Positions 8,651-18,264 of a stretch of DNA of 20,156 nucleotides are shown piece by piece. A program made the translations under genes and the position numbers. The notes beneath the pieces were generated by a model. That model made no database searches, was not told the DNA's origin, and saw only the letters and a list, made by a program, of their open reading frames with translations. Position 1 is the first letter of the stretch; every line of letters begins with the position of its first letter. Origin of the DNA: Paramacrobiotus richtersi (lineage: Eukaryota > Tardigrada > Eutardigrada > Parachela > Macrobiotidae); contig JAQGAU010001269.1 in assembly GCA_034698045.1 (NCBI GenBank), positions 1 through 20,156 on the forward strand, given 5' to 3'.

Positions 8651-8887
8651 ATGGTCAGGGTGCTGTTAATCGTTTTGCTCGTGATTGCTCTGACAGCGTC
8701 GACGCTGACGATTGCACAGGATACAGAGACGATTAAACCGGGCAAATGTCCGTCACCTTCCGGTGTGGCTCGACCTTGTTTGGAATTAATCCCACCGCAC
8801 TGCCTTGGACTGGATCGCCTGTGTTCTGGAGTGAAAAAGTGCTGCCCTGAAGTGTGTGGCTTCGCTTGCAAAGATCCAGTTTATTAG
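8651..8887 (+). CDS. Secreted single-WAP-domain (four-disulfide core) protein
   Basis: This is an intact single-exon gene of 78 aa. Residues 1-22 form a strong signal peptide (VRVLLIVLLVIALTAS), probably cleaved near A22-Q23. The remainder is one whey-acidic-protein four-disulfide core: the KPGKCP entry, eight cysteines at 33, 43, 51, 58, 64, 65, 69 and 73, the C-x5-CC step (CSGVKKCC) and a CGFAC end. WAP-domain proteins of this size are typically secreted protease inhibitors or antimicrobial factors; the target here cannot be told from sequence. ATG 8651 was chosen because it starts the hydrophobic segment and is the first ATG in the frame. A TATA box lies 87 bp upstream and AATAAA about 245 bp downstream. 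It sits among the ten-Cys genes but shows no sequence relation to them. Confidence 0.85.
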   Translation: MVRVLLIVLLVIALTASTLTIAQDTETIKPGKCPSPSGVARPCLELIPPHCLGLDRLCSGVKKCCPEVCGFACKDPVY

Positions 8888-9131
8888 AACGCTTAACATA
8901 ATTATGGAGTTTCGCTACCGTATATCTATACACTCAGGCAACCGTTATCAGCGCACATCGTTTGGAACTCCAAGATTTTCCCCGAATACCTACCAAGGCA
9001 CGTAATTAGTCCATGGCCGAATCACGGGATTTGCACAATTTTTTTCGCGCTAGTTGCAGTCTCACCATTCTTTTGTCTGTTATTAGTAATATATTTACTG
9101 CAGCAGTGGCATATATAATATTTACTGTATC

Positions 9132-9137
9132 AATAAA
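9132..9137 (+). terminator. Probable polyadenylation signal of the WAP gene
   Basis: AATAAA is followed within about 15-25 bases by GT-containing sequence. It is the first such hexamer after the WAP stop, giving a 3' UTR of about 260 nt. Confidence 0.4.
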
Positions 9138-10492
9138 GATGCTCGTATAAGAAATCAAGGGAATGCAGTAGAACCACCTTGTATCTCCGGTCGCAACGCT
9201 TCGAGCAAGTCGTGATCACTCTGATGCAAAATTTGAAATCCGGACGTAAGTTTAAAATGTTTGTCAAACTGTCATACTACGGGATAAAAATGTGATATCA
9301 AAAAACATCCATTAACTGGGTGGGCCGATGGTGCCTTGAAGATGCGAAAATGCTCTTATTGCACACCTACAAAAACCAGAATTCGGTATTTTCCAAACTA
9401 TTTTTGTTGTAAATTGCTGTAAGTGGCAGAAAAAACGTTGGCACAGTCTAGGCTTCTGTCATGTGCTACGGTCTATGTACGTGCGTGCGTGTGCGGCATT
9501 TGCTCTCAGAAACTGGCATTCCGCTTTCCACCTGCGATGAATTTGATTTACATAACGGAAACATTATTGTTGTTGAGTACGGATACTTACTTGTTAGGAT
9601 AGCAGAAGTGTTACTGCTTCCAGTAGGAAATGCGAAAGGATATACAGAAACCGTAACCGACAGCCATGCGCGAATGTCGAGTGCAGAGGTATTAATAGCG
9701 GTTGCATGTAAAACTTTACCAAAGTGCACAGCAGGCGCTACTGATTCGATATATAGTATGGAGCTGGGTACTAGAAATGCTGCTTGAAGTGAAAGTCGCA
9801 AGGCCAACTCTGGGAAGTAAAAACAGGTGAAATAAAAACAGGACAAGTTTAGAAGGTGATATCAGTAATTGTCTAGTTACTGACTTGTTGAGATCTTCCG
9901 GTATGTCAGCTTGGTTGGCCCACTAGCTTGAACCGGTTTCGGCATACATCTGGTTTCACGTCGAAAACTGGAGAAGCAGCGCTGCAGGCAAGACAGTCAC
10001 GCTTGCGCAAACTGAAATAACTTATGTATACCGCGAACTTCGAAATACATTAGGTACTGTAGGTAGAAGAAGCAATCGCGATGCAGTCCTGAGTTAGTGC
10101 AGAGTTCAGCTGTTTGTTATAATTCATTGGGACATTTCGGATTATCTTTTTGGAAGTCCTGTTTGATCAGCCACCGAGTCATTATGGATAATGGAAGTAA
10201 AACAAACGGGCAACAGTTTCATGATTAGGCAGCAACATCTGCTCACATTCAGTATGCAGTTCGGCTCGCCCACACTCGTCTTCGCGACTTCGCACTTAAA
10301 GTTATCACAAGCTCGGATTCGCGATGCATGTCGAAAAAAGTCAACTGCTTCAAAACAGAACACCAAACCGTTCGCTTCATTCGGGAGAACTGGACGTCTG
10401 GAGGGTTTATCAACCTACCGAATGCGAAAATCTAGTGGTTCTATCTGGACCGTTGCCGCAGCATTCGTAACGTTGTATCGCATCAGGAAGCT
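9138..10492. other. Intergenic DNA, 5' side of the TPR-SEL1-MYND gene
   Basis: Antiparallel open frames of 108 and 126 codons overlap at 9461-9846, but neither has a domain, a signal peptide or a splice context, so I do not call a gene. Near 10310-10340 a short stretch resembles the IRDACG segment of ten-Cys exon 3, too short to call. No TATA box is evident upstream of 10493. An unrecognised 5' non-coding exon is possible, since CATCAG just before the ATG could be an acceptor. Confidence 0.4.
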
Positions 10493-13400
10493 ATGGACAG
10501 CGAGGCCAGCGACAGGGATATTGAGACGTTTTGCCATATAATGAAAGAGATTGGATTTCCAGAAGACGCTCAGCGTATTCGAGATTACAACATGCCAATA
10601 CCAATGGTGGGACAAGGTTTGGAGGCGCCAAAATATTCTTGGGAACCGCTGAAGCAGGAGGGCAACGACGATTTCAAAGAAGGTCGCTACACCGAAGCAA
10701 TGATCATGTACACGCAAGCACTGAAAGAAAATCCGGAAGTGTCAATTCTGTACTCCAATCGGGCGCTGTCGGAACTAAAGCTGGGTCGTTACGAAGAAGC
10801 GCGCAACGATGCCGAAGATGCTCTCCAGCTGGATCCTAAGTGTATTAAATATTACCGCATTCTTTCAGAAGCACTGATGGAATTAGAACTTATCGAGGAT
10901 GCACTGGCGGTGTGTCATCGAGGCCTTCAACTGGATCCACGTGACGGCGTGCTACTGATCCGCGTTCGCAACCTTACTGCAGTGACGGCTATGCACGATA
11001 ACAACAAGAATCCGAGAAGGAATCCCAAGGAGTGCATCGAAGGCTCCCCACAGTTCGAGGAAGAGGTCCGGAAATACGTGCTAGAATGTGCCAAACTGAA
11101 GCCTAATCCGAGCGATATCCATGTCGTAGACAAACTTCATGTCATGGCATTCTGGGAGCAGCATTCTAAGCTGGAAGTTAGTGCGAGAAGGACACAACTA
11201 CTACCACGGAATGCGAGGGCGCGCGCAAAATTACCGACGCGCATTTGAATGCTTCAAGAATGCTGCGGATCTCGGAGTGCAGAGGGCCAATATAACCTCG
11301 GACTAATGTATGCCAAGGGTCAGGGCACGAATATTGATCACGGTCTGGCGTCGAAGTGCTATCGCCTCGCAATATCTCACAAGCCGTTTGTTAGCATAGG
11401 AGGAAAACTTATCTTGCCTGTAGTAGGTAATTACAAGTAACCAGGATTGTGAAATACCCCTTGTAATAAACGTCGCAAACCGTTTTATTATCAGGAGTTG
11501 CGGATGCCGAAAATGGTCTGGGATGTGATTATCGGGACGCGCGAGGTGTGGATAGGGACATGAAAACAGCGTTTTCACATTATATCAAGGCAGCCAGCTG
11601 GGGCCAACGAGAGGCCCAGAATAATGCGGGTTTATGTCTGCAATTTGGCGAAGGGGTGGCAAAGAATCTGCAGTTTGCTCGTATGTGGTACGAGCGGGCC
11701 GCCAAGCAAGAAGTCGCTGAGGCGCAGTTGAACTTTGCGATAATGTTGGAGTCAGGAGAAGGTGGTCCAAGGGACGAACATCAGGCATTTGAATACTTTA
11801 AAAAATCAGCCGAGCAAGGATGTCCAGGGGCGTTAGAATATTTACAGCACATGACCTTGAACGGGGCTGCCACAACAAGGCAGCAGGAGAGTTTTAGGAC
11901 GATGATCGTGGACAAGTCGGAGAAAAATGATTTGCAAACTTTACACTTCCAGGTAAAAGTTGCAAAACTAAGGCTATACACTTCTTAACAGAAAGTTTTA
12001 GGATAGTATAAGCGTTAATGGGAATGATATAAATTGTTGTATGAACAAAATAGATGGGCTATGCGTTAGATTATGAGTAAAACGTAAGTGCTACTAGGGG
12101 AGCAAGTCCAACAGACGCGAAAAAAGCGGCATTGGGAGCTTTTCGGTTTCTCTCGTGCAACATTTACCTACTACACTTACTCCATTACGCGCAGTATCTG
12201 TGGCTGCTGTCGTCCGCGCTGTCCCACCCGGATTCACACCTCCTAGCCTCTTAAATTTGCCGCCGCCCCGGCCCTTTTTCCAGAATAACAGCTACATCTT
12301 GGAACCTCCAGACGTTCATTTGCAAGATTAGTTACTGAGTTCAGCTGAGGGAAATTTTATCGTGAAAATTCGAAATAACCCCAGTAAATTCAAAATACAT
12401 TTTCATCGTTAATCTGACCTTTGAGATTAGTAACTCACGTTACTGGGACACGTCTATAACCCGCATCTACGCCACCAGTTGTTGTCAGCGTGATTAATGA
12501 ACTTTATGAACATAGGGGCAGGAGTGCATGGATAGGGACGATTATGATTCCGCGATCGCGTTCTGGACAAGGGCGGCCGAGAAAGGTCATATGGAATCAA
12601 AAATTTCGTTGTGGAAAGTACTGCTGACGGAGAAGCAGCGAAACAAAGAAGCTTTCGCTTATTGCACAGAAGCTAGCGAAGGAGGAGACGCCCAGTCTCA
12701 ACGAACTCTGGCGGACATGCTGGCAAACGGGACTGGTTGTACGCGGGATCCCGATGCCGCTTGGAAGTGGTTTAGACGTGCTCAGCATCATTTTAATCTG
12801 GATGAAAAACAATTTGAAGAGATTATAACCTTTGCAAAAACGATCTGCGATTTCGAGGAAAGTCATTCATTGCCGACTGAATCTTTTAGCTGGACTGATA
12901 GATTCGATCGATACTTGATACGCGAAGAACATCTACCACCTGATGCTGCAGATTCTTTGGATGCACTAAGAGAGCGGACCAAGCGACCGAAACCACTACC
13001 AGCAACCCTTACAGTGCCAATTGGAGAAGATGGAAAACGGGCAGTAATCACAGCGGTGCAGAGGGGCTCTGTGACTGCACAGAATGTTCTCAATGCCCGT
13101 TGGATGATTAGTGAAGCTTTCGCTGCCTGGGAACATCGCGAATATGATCGGGCATTTGCGCTTCTTCGTGAATCCCATCGGTGCGATGATATCATTAGAT
13201 TTTACCACCCGGAGATGGCTGCCTACATCGATGAAAGGAAACTGACCACGCCTGATGCCTTGTTTGTCAGAGCATGTAATTTTGTCAACGACGTCAGAGG
13301 TAATGATATAACAAACTTATAGTATCCCATTCCAGAAAGCAGTACCGTACGTTTTTGTTACGTTTACGTACGCCCGTTAAAATTTTGACATACCGTACGT

Positions 13401-14209
13401 TTTGTGATATATTCAAACTGGGCAAGCAGTGCGTGCGTGTATATGTGTGTGTTCATTTCAAAAAATTTGTGTTCAATTAGGGTGCATTGTGTACTTGGAG
13501 CGCAGCATTCGTTTCCATCCCATGGAAGCCGACTTTCATCACCTACTGGGCTCGTTCTACGGTTTCGCGGAGCGTGACGAAGAAGCACTGGCAAGTGCAC
13601 GGCGAGCTTATGAACTGGAGCCGCGGTCAAAATGGTTGTATACCATAGCGACTGTGATTAGAATGCTGTACGAAAGCGCGAAGCCTAAGAAAGGCAGTAA
13701 AGAACATCGACAGAATTTAAAAACGGATGCGCTAGACGCGTATCAGAAATACCTTGATGAAAATCCTAAAGATGCCCGCAAAGTGCCGGCTGCGCTGTTT
13801 TGCATTGCGTCGCTGCATTGCCGGAGTGACAGCGATCAGAAAGTCCGCGATTAGTACAAACGGGCCTGTGAAGCCGACACTCATCGTCTTCCGTGTTTCG
13901 AAGCGGTGGATGAAGTGTTCGGTCCGAAAAGACTTGTCGAAATTTACTTGGAAACGTTGGATTCGAACCTTTCTTATCCATCATCTTCTGATGTAGAAGA
14001 CGACGCAACGGAACAGGCAAACAACTGCTGCCAGGAATATGGCGAAAGCGAACCCCCTCTATGCCTGTGCCTGGCACTGCCTGCTGTGAAGCGGCGTACT
14101 GTGGTAAGAAGTGTCAGACGTCGAACTGGGGTAGTCACAAGCAGGTCTGCAAAGCGAAGTTCGCAAGAATGCAAAAGCTGAAAAAAGTCCAGCTGTATGT
14201 TGGATACTA
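10493..14209 (+). CDS. TPR-SEL1-TPR-MYND protein gene, four exons, apparently broken
   Basis: Exons are 10493-11426, 11495-11952, 12522-13299 and 13481-14209. Introns of 68, 569 and 181 nt are GT-AG with matching phases (1, 0, 1). An in-frame TAG precedes ATG 10493. Exon 1 encodes three TPRs (residues about 51-152: EGNDDFKEGRYTEAMIMYTQAL, with LYSNRAL and LQLDPK) and then SEL1 repeats. Exon 2 has three SEL1 repeats (LGCDYRDARGV-RD, AFSHYIKAA, MWYERAA, AFEYFKKSAEQG). Exon 3 has two more plus an unassigned part. Exon 4 has a TPR-like stretch and the MYND finger. Such proteins are cytosolic or nuclear scaffolds; partners are unknown. Lesions: a +1 shift near 11177-11180 and a -1 shift near 11274-11285, a TAG at 13852, and a frameshift at 14041-14070. 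Exons 2 and 3 are wholly open, so this is a recent pseudogene or a gene with assembly errors. Confidence 0.7.
13855..14209 (+). pseudogene. MYND zinc-finger tail beyond the in-frame stop
   Basis: After the TAG at 13852-13854 the same frame continues with protein-like sequence (YKRACEADTHRLPCFEAVDE). It then runs through an acidic linker into NNCCQEYG, where MYND fingers have C-x2-C-G, so the second zinc cysteine appears to be Tyr. The rest of the finger is in another frame, 14061-14209: YCGKKCQTSNWGSHKQVCK, with the exact MYND spacing YC-x3-C-x7-H-x3-C, ending at TAA. Tyr is the likely original residue at the stop (D-Y-Y-K-R-A), inferred only from context. MYND fingers bind proline-rich peptides in partner proteins. 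Confidence 0.65.
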
Positions 14210-14582
14210 AAAACTAAAGGTACTGCTGAGCGAGCAACACTGGAAATAAGGTGTTCACTCTTTCTGTTGTTTTCTGTGGTCCGTGCCGTACGAGAGTACT
14301 TTTATTGACAGCAAAGTGTCTGATACTCGAGCGTTTTTGAACGGTTGGTTGGACATTCAACATTAAACTACTATCGATAGTTTACTGTTTTCCTTTGTGA
14401 TCTTAAAAAGTCCAGCAACTAGGTAGTAATACACTGTTTGTTTATCATTGTTTTTAAACCCGCTGACGGTTTTGGGTTTGCGAATCTTTTTTCTGTACGA
14501 ATGATAACTTCTATGAAATATGTATGATCTGTTAGATAGATATTTCGGTCGGTGAGTACGAATTTTAAAGTGGCATCATTAC
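14210..14582. other. Intergenic DNA, no gene seen
   Basis: This would contain the 3' UTR of the TPR-SEL1-MYND gene, but no AATAAA is evident close by. Stretches of T and AT-rich DNA are present. No repeats shared with the rest of the window were seen. Confidence 0.4.
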
Positions 14583-15550
14583 ATGATACTCTTCAACAAT
14601 TGCGTTTGTCGACAACTGAAAGCTACGACGTTAACTGACGTTACAAAGGCACCAGCCGGGTATCAGGTCATGTTCGCGATCGAAAATCAAGATCAAGGAG
14701 TGCAAGAAATGAACATCGTTTGCTTCCAGAAACTGATGCGCAATCAGTCGAACTTCCAGAGTTTCGCTCCCGGATGCTACCCGGCTCCCGTTTTCTGCAG
14801 ACCGTTTCACCACGGTCAGATCGCTGCATGTACTTTCGTTGCGCCATATATGGGCAGTTCACACTTAGATTAAGGTAAACCCGATCCCGACAGAGTGGTT
14901 CTACAAGCCTGCGATCTGTGCGGTTCTGGAAGTGAGATTGTGTTTGATTCATCCTTGGTCTTACGTAAAGGTGGTTACTCTAGGCCAGAAGCATTTTTTC
15001 AATCAACACAATCGGATCGTCGTTTTTAAAATCATTTTTGAAAGTTAAAACTTTGGTCACGTTTTGGCGAAGCTGCGAGAATGAAATTTGCAATATGAAA
15101 ACGTCATACCATGGATAATCACATTATCTTGCACCTTGCGCAGGCTTTTGTGGATAAACAAATTTTAAACTGAGCTATCGTAAAAAAACTGTTTTTAAAA
15201 ACGAATTTCTCTTCTAATTTCTTTCACAGACGTAATTTTCGCAAAAGCGTGCGCAAATATGCTTCCAACAGGTTTCTCCATGTTTTAAGACATTAACCGG
15301 CTTGATCCGATAATCGGACCGCGTACAAAGCTTGCACAAAGTTCTGTTTGTCGTTTTTTCAGGATATGTGGATGAATGTAGGCTAGTTGAGGACAGTTAC
15401 TGCATTTCTCTGATCAGTGTGGTCTGCCAACACACTGTGCTCAGAGAAAGGGACCAGGTCCGGCTGCTTGACACTGGTGAGAGAGGAAGGCCGTCTCCGG
15501 CTCATTCATTGTTTCAGGCCGGCATTCGTGGTCAGCCGATTCTTCCATAG
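14583..15550 (+). pseudogene. Possible two-exon gene or gene remnant, unknown family
   Basis: The frame from ATG 14583 encodes 96 codons rich in Cys, Gln and Phe (AGYQVMFAIENQDQG, FAPGCYPAPVFC), to TAA at 14871-14873. The same frame then continues with protein-like sequence (GKPDPDRVVLQACDLCGSG) to a good donor, GTAAAG, at 14965. A strong acceptor, TTTTTTCAG, ends at 15362. The next frame (YVDECRLVEDSYC...) joins in matching phase (phase 1) and ends at TAG 15548-15550. The intron would be 398 nt. The matched phases and strong splice sites favour a real gene with one in-frame stop. The lack of any recognised domain, and open antisense frames, argue caution. A first exon with a signal peptide could be missing. 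Confidence 0.35.
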
Positions 15551-15843
15551 TTTCACAAGAAGTAGCCGACAGTAGCTGTTGTTCAAATTCTCATAGTTTA
15601 AAAACGAAATCGAATATAAACCTGGACTAAACGGATTCTGCTAGGTGACACCTTTCTTCCATAGGCTGATTTTTTTCGAAAAAGTGCTAGCTGCATAGCG
15701 CGTCGAGATAGGTTTTCCCTTAAGAAAGGAATAAACTGTGTCGAAATAATTATCGCTCTTTACGAAACGAAGTTGACCTACAATCAAGAATTACAGTCGG
15801 TGATTGATAACGTAGCTATACGGAGTATCAGTTAATTAAAACG
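15551..15843. other. Intergenic DNA, no gene seen
   Basis: No feature is supported between the possible gene end at 15550 and the TA-flanked transposon that starts at 15846. Confidence 0.4.
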
Positions 15844-15845
15844 TA

Positions 15846-16373
15846 CAGTAAAACCTCTCTTAACATACACTTCTTTATAAAATACACCCTTCAATACATA
15901 CGCGCCGTATGGAACCGGGTTCTTCCGTAAGCTATAGCACAGGGGGCTTCTCTTTATAACATTCACCCCTTTATAGCGTTTACATACACCTTTCCGAGGC
16001 ACCGCCAGCTAGTTTGCTGGTCTAACAGACCTGTCTCTTACATACGACTCGGGAATAATTACAAAACAGGCTTCATGAAAAACAGGATCTAATATTCAGA
16101 ACACAGTTCGGCCTCTTGCAGCATACACAGACGCCAAAAATTTACTACTTCTCAACAGTGTTTAACCAGCATGTTGTGCGCGCAGTGCGGCATCCGTATG
16201 CTTCATAATCAGCGTAGGGGTAGTATATGCGTGTCCTCTGAATGCACCCCCTGAATAAATATTCACTGCCCCTAGCGGGGGGCCAGGGGGGACATTTTAT
16301 TTATAAAATACACCCCTGAATTACATACAGAACGAGCGGAACGGAGGGTGTATGGTATCCAGAGGTTTTACTG
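15846..16373. mobile_element. 528-bp MITE, pogo/Tigger-like ends, TA target site
   Basis: The ends are CAGTAAAACCTCTCTTAAC on the left and, reverse-complemented, CAGTAAAACCTCTGGATAC on the right, followed by CATACAC in both; inverted similarity covers about 26 bp. A TA flanks each end (15844-15845 and 16374-16375). CAGTAAAACCTC termini with TA duplication are typical of pogo/Tigger-type elements. Inside, TTATAAAATACACCC recurs near each end (about 15873 and 16300) as a sub-terminal direct repeat. There is no transposase frame, so it is non-autonomous. Confidence 0.75.
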
Positions 16374-16535
16374 TACATTGATGCAAACAAGTGAAAAAAT
16401 TGAATATGTCACAGTACTTAAAAGTAATATTTTTACTAAATAACAATTCTTAGTTATGCTTGTGGTCCGTAAACAGAAGTTTCCGATGAGAGTTTTGTCA
16501 AGAGAGTTTGTTTTTCTTTTCGGCAAATATTGCAG

Positions 16536-16706
16536 ATGCATGCGATCATCGTTAATGGCAGCGAGAAACATGCTCAGTTTCAGATTATCACTGACGAAGC
16601 CATCACAATGGTCATTTCCGCTCTTCTACGACTACGATCGCGTCAGCGGTTAGAAGATCCTCGCACTTGTCATATTTCGGTTGAAAACGATATATTGAGG
16701 GGGTAA
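16536..16706. repeat. Conserved 3'-flank block of copy 4 (pairs with 5867-5992)
   Basis: The 28 nt at 16536-16563 are identical to 5867-5894, while surrounding DNA is only loosely alignable. Directly before it is a good acceptor-like AATATTGCAG. The plus strand is open from ATG 16536 to TAA 16704-16706 (56 codons). A switch of frame near 16610 would be needed to keep matching the partner (YDYDRVSG against TYYNRVNE). The block lies about 520 bp beyond the stop of copy 4. Confidence 0.5.
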
Positions 16707-16860
16707 CAAAGATCGCTATTGTGCATGTATGGGGAATGTATTTTGTAGTTTAACATATTCTGCAAGAAGTATTTTGTTAACGAAGTCGTCGCAATTATTG
16801 TTAGCAAGGTTCATTGGGGGTTCTCGGCCAAATTTTGGTCATTCAGTATTTCTGCACACA

Positions 16861-16922
16861 GGTGGCTGAAGTAAGACTGCATAAAGTGTCAGTGGCAGAA
16901 ACAACCATGTTTGCCGAATATG
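16861..16922. repeat. Solitary arm of the 1947-2392 MITE family
   Basis: GGTGGCTGAAGTA, CTGCATAAAGTGT, GTGGCAGAAA and TTTGCC align in order with the arms at 1947-2005 (reverse-complemented) and 2327-2386. No opposite arm was found nearby, so it is a fragment or one end of a decayed element. It lies in the 3' flank of copy 4 and accounts for part of the length difference from the copy 3 flank. Confidence 0.55.
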
Positions 16923-17083
16923 CCAGCAGAACATTGCGTTATTTTGTGATACTTCAGACTAAAGCTGGCAACAGAAAGGGGAAAGATGATTTTCTGAAGA
17001 AAAACAACCTAACAGCTACACTAGCACCGGCAGCCAAACATTTGAGGAAATAGTCGTATTGCAAGCAGTCCAGCAGGAAAAGC

Positions 17084-18152
17084 TCAGGAATGGAGAGCTG
17101 GCGCTGTTTTATTGGCGAGATAGTTGACTTTAAACAAGCCGAAATCCTTGACATAATCACCAAACTCAGCACAGTCTAATGCGCTGAATACCCGGTGCTG
17201 TAGCTCTAGCACCAGATTGTCCTCTCTTTGACCGCATACATTCCGTATATGTGCAGAAGGTCGGCCAGTACTTAACGGCACCAGAGTTTGTATCACCCTG
17301 CAGTTACAGAACAATACTAGCAATTGTAGGTCTTGTAAGTTACTGAAAAACTGACTACATCATATCAAACCACGCAGCAGCTTACCGGCAGGCCCATTTG
17401 AGTCCGCCGATCATCCCACAAGAACCAGTGATATTCTCTTTAGCAGTTTCCCATTCCTTATAAACCAGCCGCTGAACACGAGACAACTCCAAACGGTGTG
17501 CCGCACTCGATTGAATCACTCTTCGCTCTAACAACGCCCAACATGGCATGAACGTCTGAAAATGCTGTGTGTATTCCACTGCCTGGAAGTTCTCGCAAAA
17601 TGTCGCAACAACCCGATATAATTCCGCTGCGAAAAAAAATGGTTCAAATCTTGTACACTTTTCGGGAGTACGGGAACAAAGATGGGTGACACTGTTTGCG
17701 GCTGGGCGTAGCGAACTGAACTTCCTGTCAAAGTGCGAAGTTAATGACAATATGATCCTTAGAGAATATAGTCAGATTATGGCTTTGGCCAGGACAATGT
17801 AATAACAACGCCATGACAATATAACCTTAACAGCCGTCTGAAAGAGTAAACTGTTATAGATGAACACAATGGAAAAATATTAATATTTTACAGCCTTGGA
17901 AAGGTCTTACCGGCAAAGATTATCAGCAAAGCGTTGCATCGTGACAGGGTTGACACCTGCGTAGACCGTGACGGGGACAGAACGTTGACTCAAGAACGGT
18001 CTCATAAAGTCATTAAAGTCCCGGAGTACTTCGATAACCTTATCCTCTAATTCAGAATTTGCTGCATTGCACGCATGACTGTCAAATTGTGAACCGTTAA
18101 CATAAGAAGCCAAGCAAAAAGCACAGAAAATCCAGACCGTATGAACCATCAT
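17084..18152 (-). CDS. Ten-Cys secreted protein family, copy 4 (intact)
   Basis: Three exons on the minus strand: 18152-17911, 17724-17386 and 17297-17084, giving 264 aa. Introns are 186 and 88 nt, GT-AG, phase 2, with donors GTAAGA and GTAAGC. The signal peptide is MMVHTVWIFCAFCLASYVNG; a second ATG three bases in could be the true start, as in copy 5. All ten family cysteines are present (HAC, DNLC, HLC, EKC, TFC, MPC, GSC, WAC, NVC, LDC). Exon 2 is exactly 339 nt, as in copy 2. Sequence is well diverged from copy 2 between cysteines but keeps LCSRTPE-C, Y-QH-QTFMPC, GRP, IRNVCGQ and EFGDY. It is transcribed away from copy 5, whose ATG lies 985 bp off. Function is unknown; secretion is inferred from the signal peptide and cysteines. 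Confidence 0.85.
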
Positions 18153-18221
18153 GCAGCGGCTAGTTGGAAATAAATGTAAACCAGACGATGGATGTTATGC
18201 GTCGGAATTACCACATTACTC

Positions 18222-18264
18222 GGGGTTTATATGCCTGTAGCCTGGACTTTAGCTTGTCAGGTAA
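18222..18264 (-). promoter_or_regulatory. Promoter module of copy 4
   Basis: On the minus strand, CATATAAACCCC lies at 18233-18222, about 75 bp before the ATG. The upstream box TTACCTGACAAGCTAAAGTCC lies at 18264-18244. This is one of the cleanest matches to the copy 2 module, although the two genes point in opposite directions and their other upstream DNA differs. Confidence 0.7.

Noticed and set aside
9461-9846. Antiparallel frames of 108 and 126 codons
   Set aside because: Both strands are open and neither protein has recognisable features; no evidence favours either.
10191-10541. Frame with an IRDAC segment resembling ten-Cys exon 3 near 10310-10340
   Set aside because: Only about 30 nt are similar, without the flanking CSEFGD or splice acceptor; could be chance.
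13344-13404. Two TACCGTACGTTTT motifs in intron 3 of the TPR-SEL1-MYND gene
   Set aside because: Only two short copies; no wider structure or function is supported.
13852-13854. Very short intron to explain the in-frame TAG (GT at 13843, AG at 13853)
   Set aside because: It would be about 12 nt, far below any plausible intron here (68 nt or more). An in-frame stop is simpler.
14061-14209. Separate small gene starting at ATG 14061
   Set aside because: The peptide is the second half of a MYND finger whose first half lies directly upstream in another frame, so it is a broken continuation rather than a gene.
16814-17053. 79-codon frame in the copy 4 3' flank
   Set aside because: It runs through the lone MITE arm and is not kept in the copy 3 flank.
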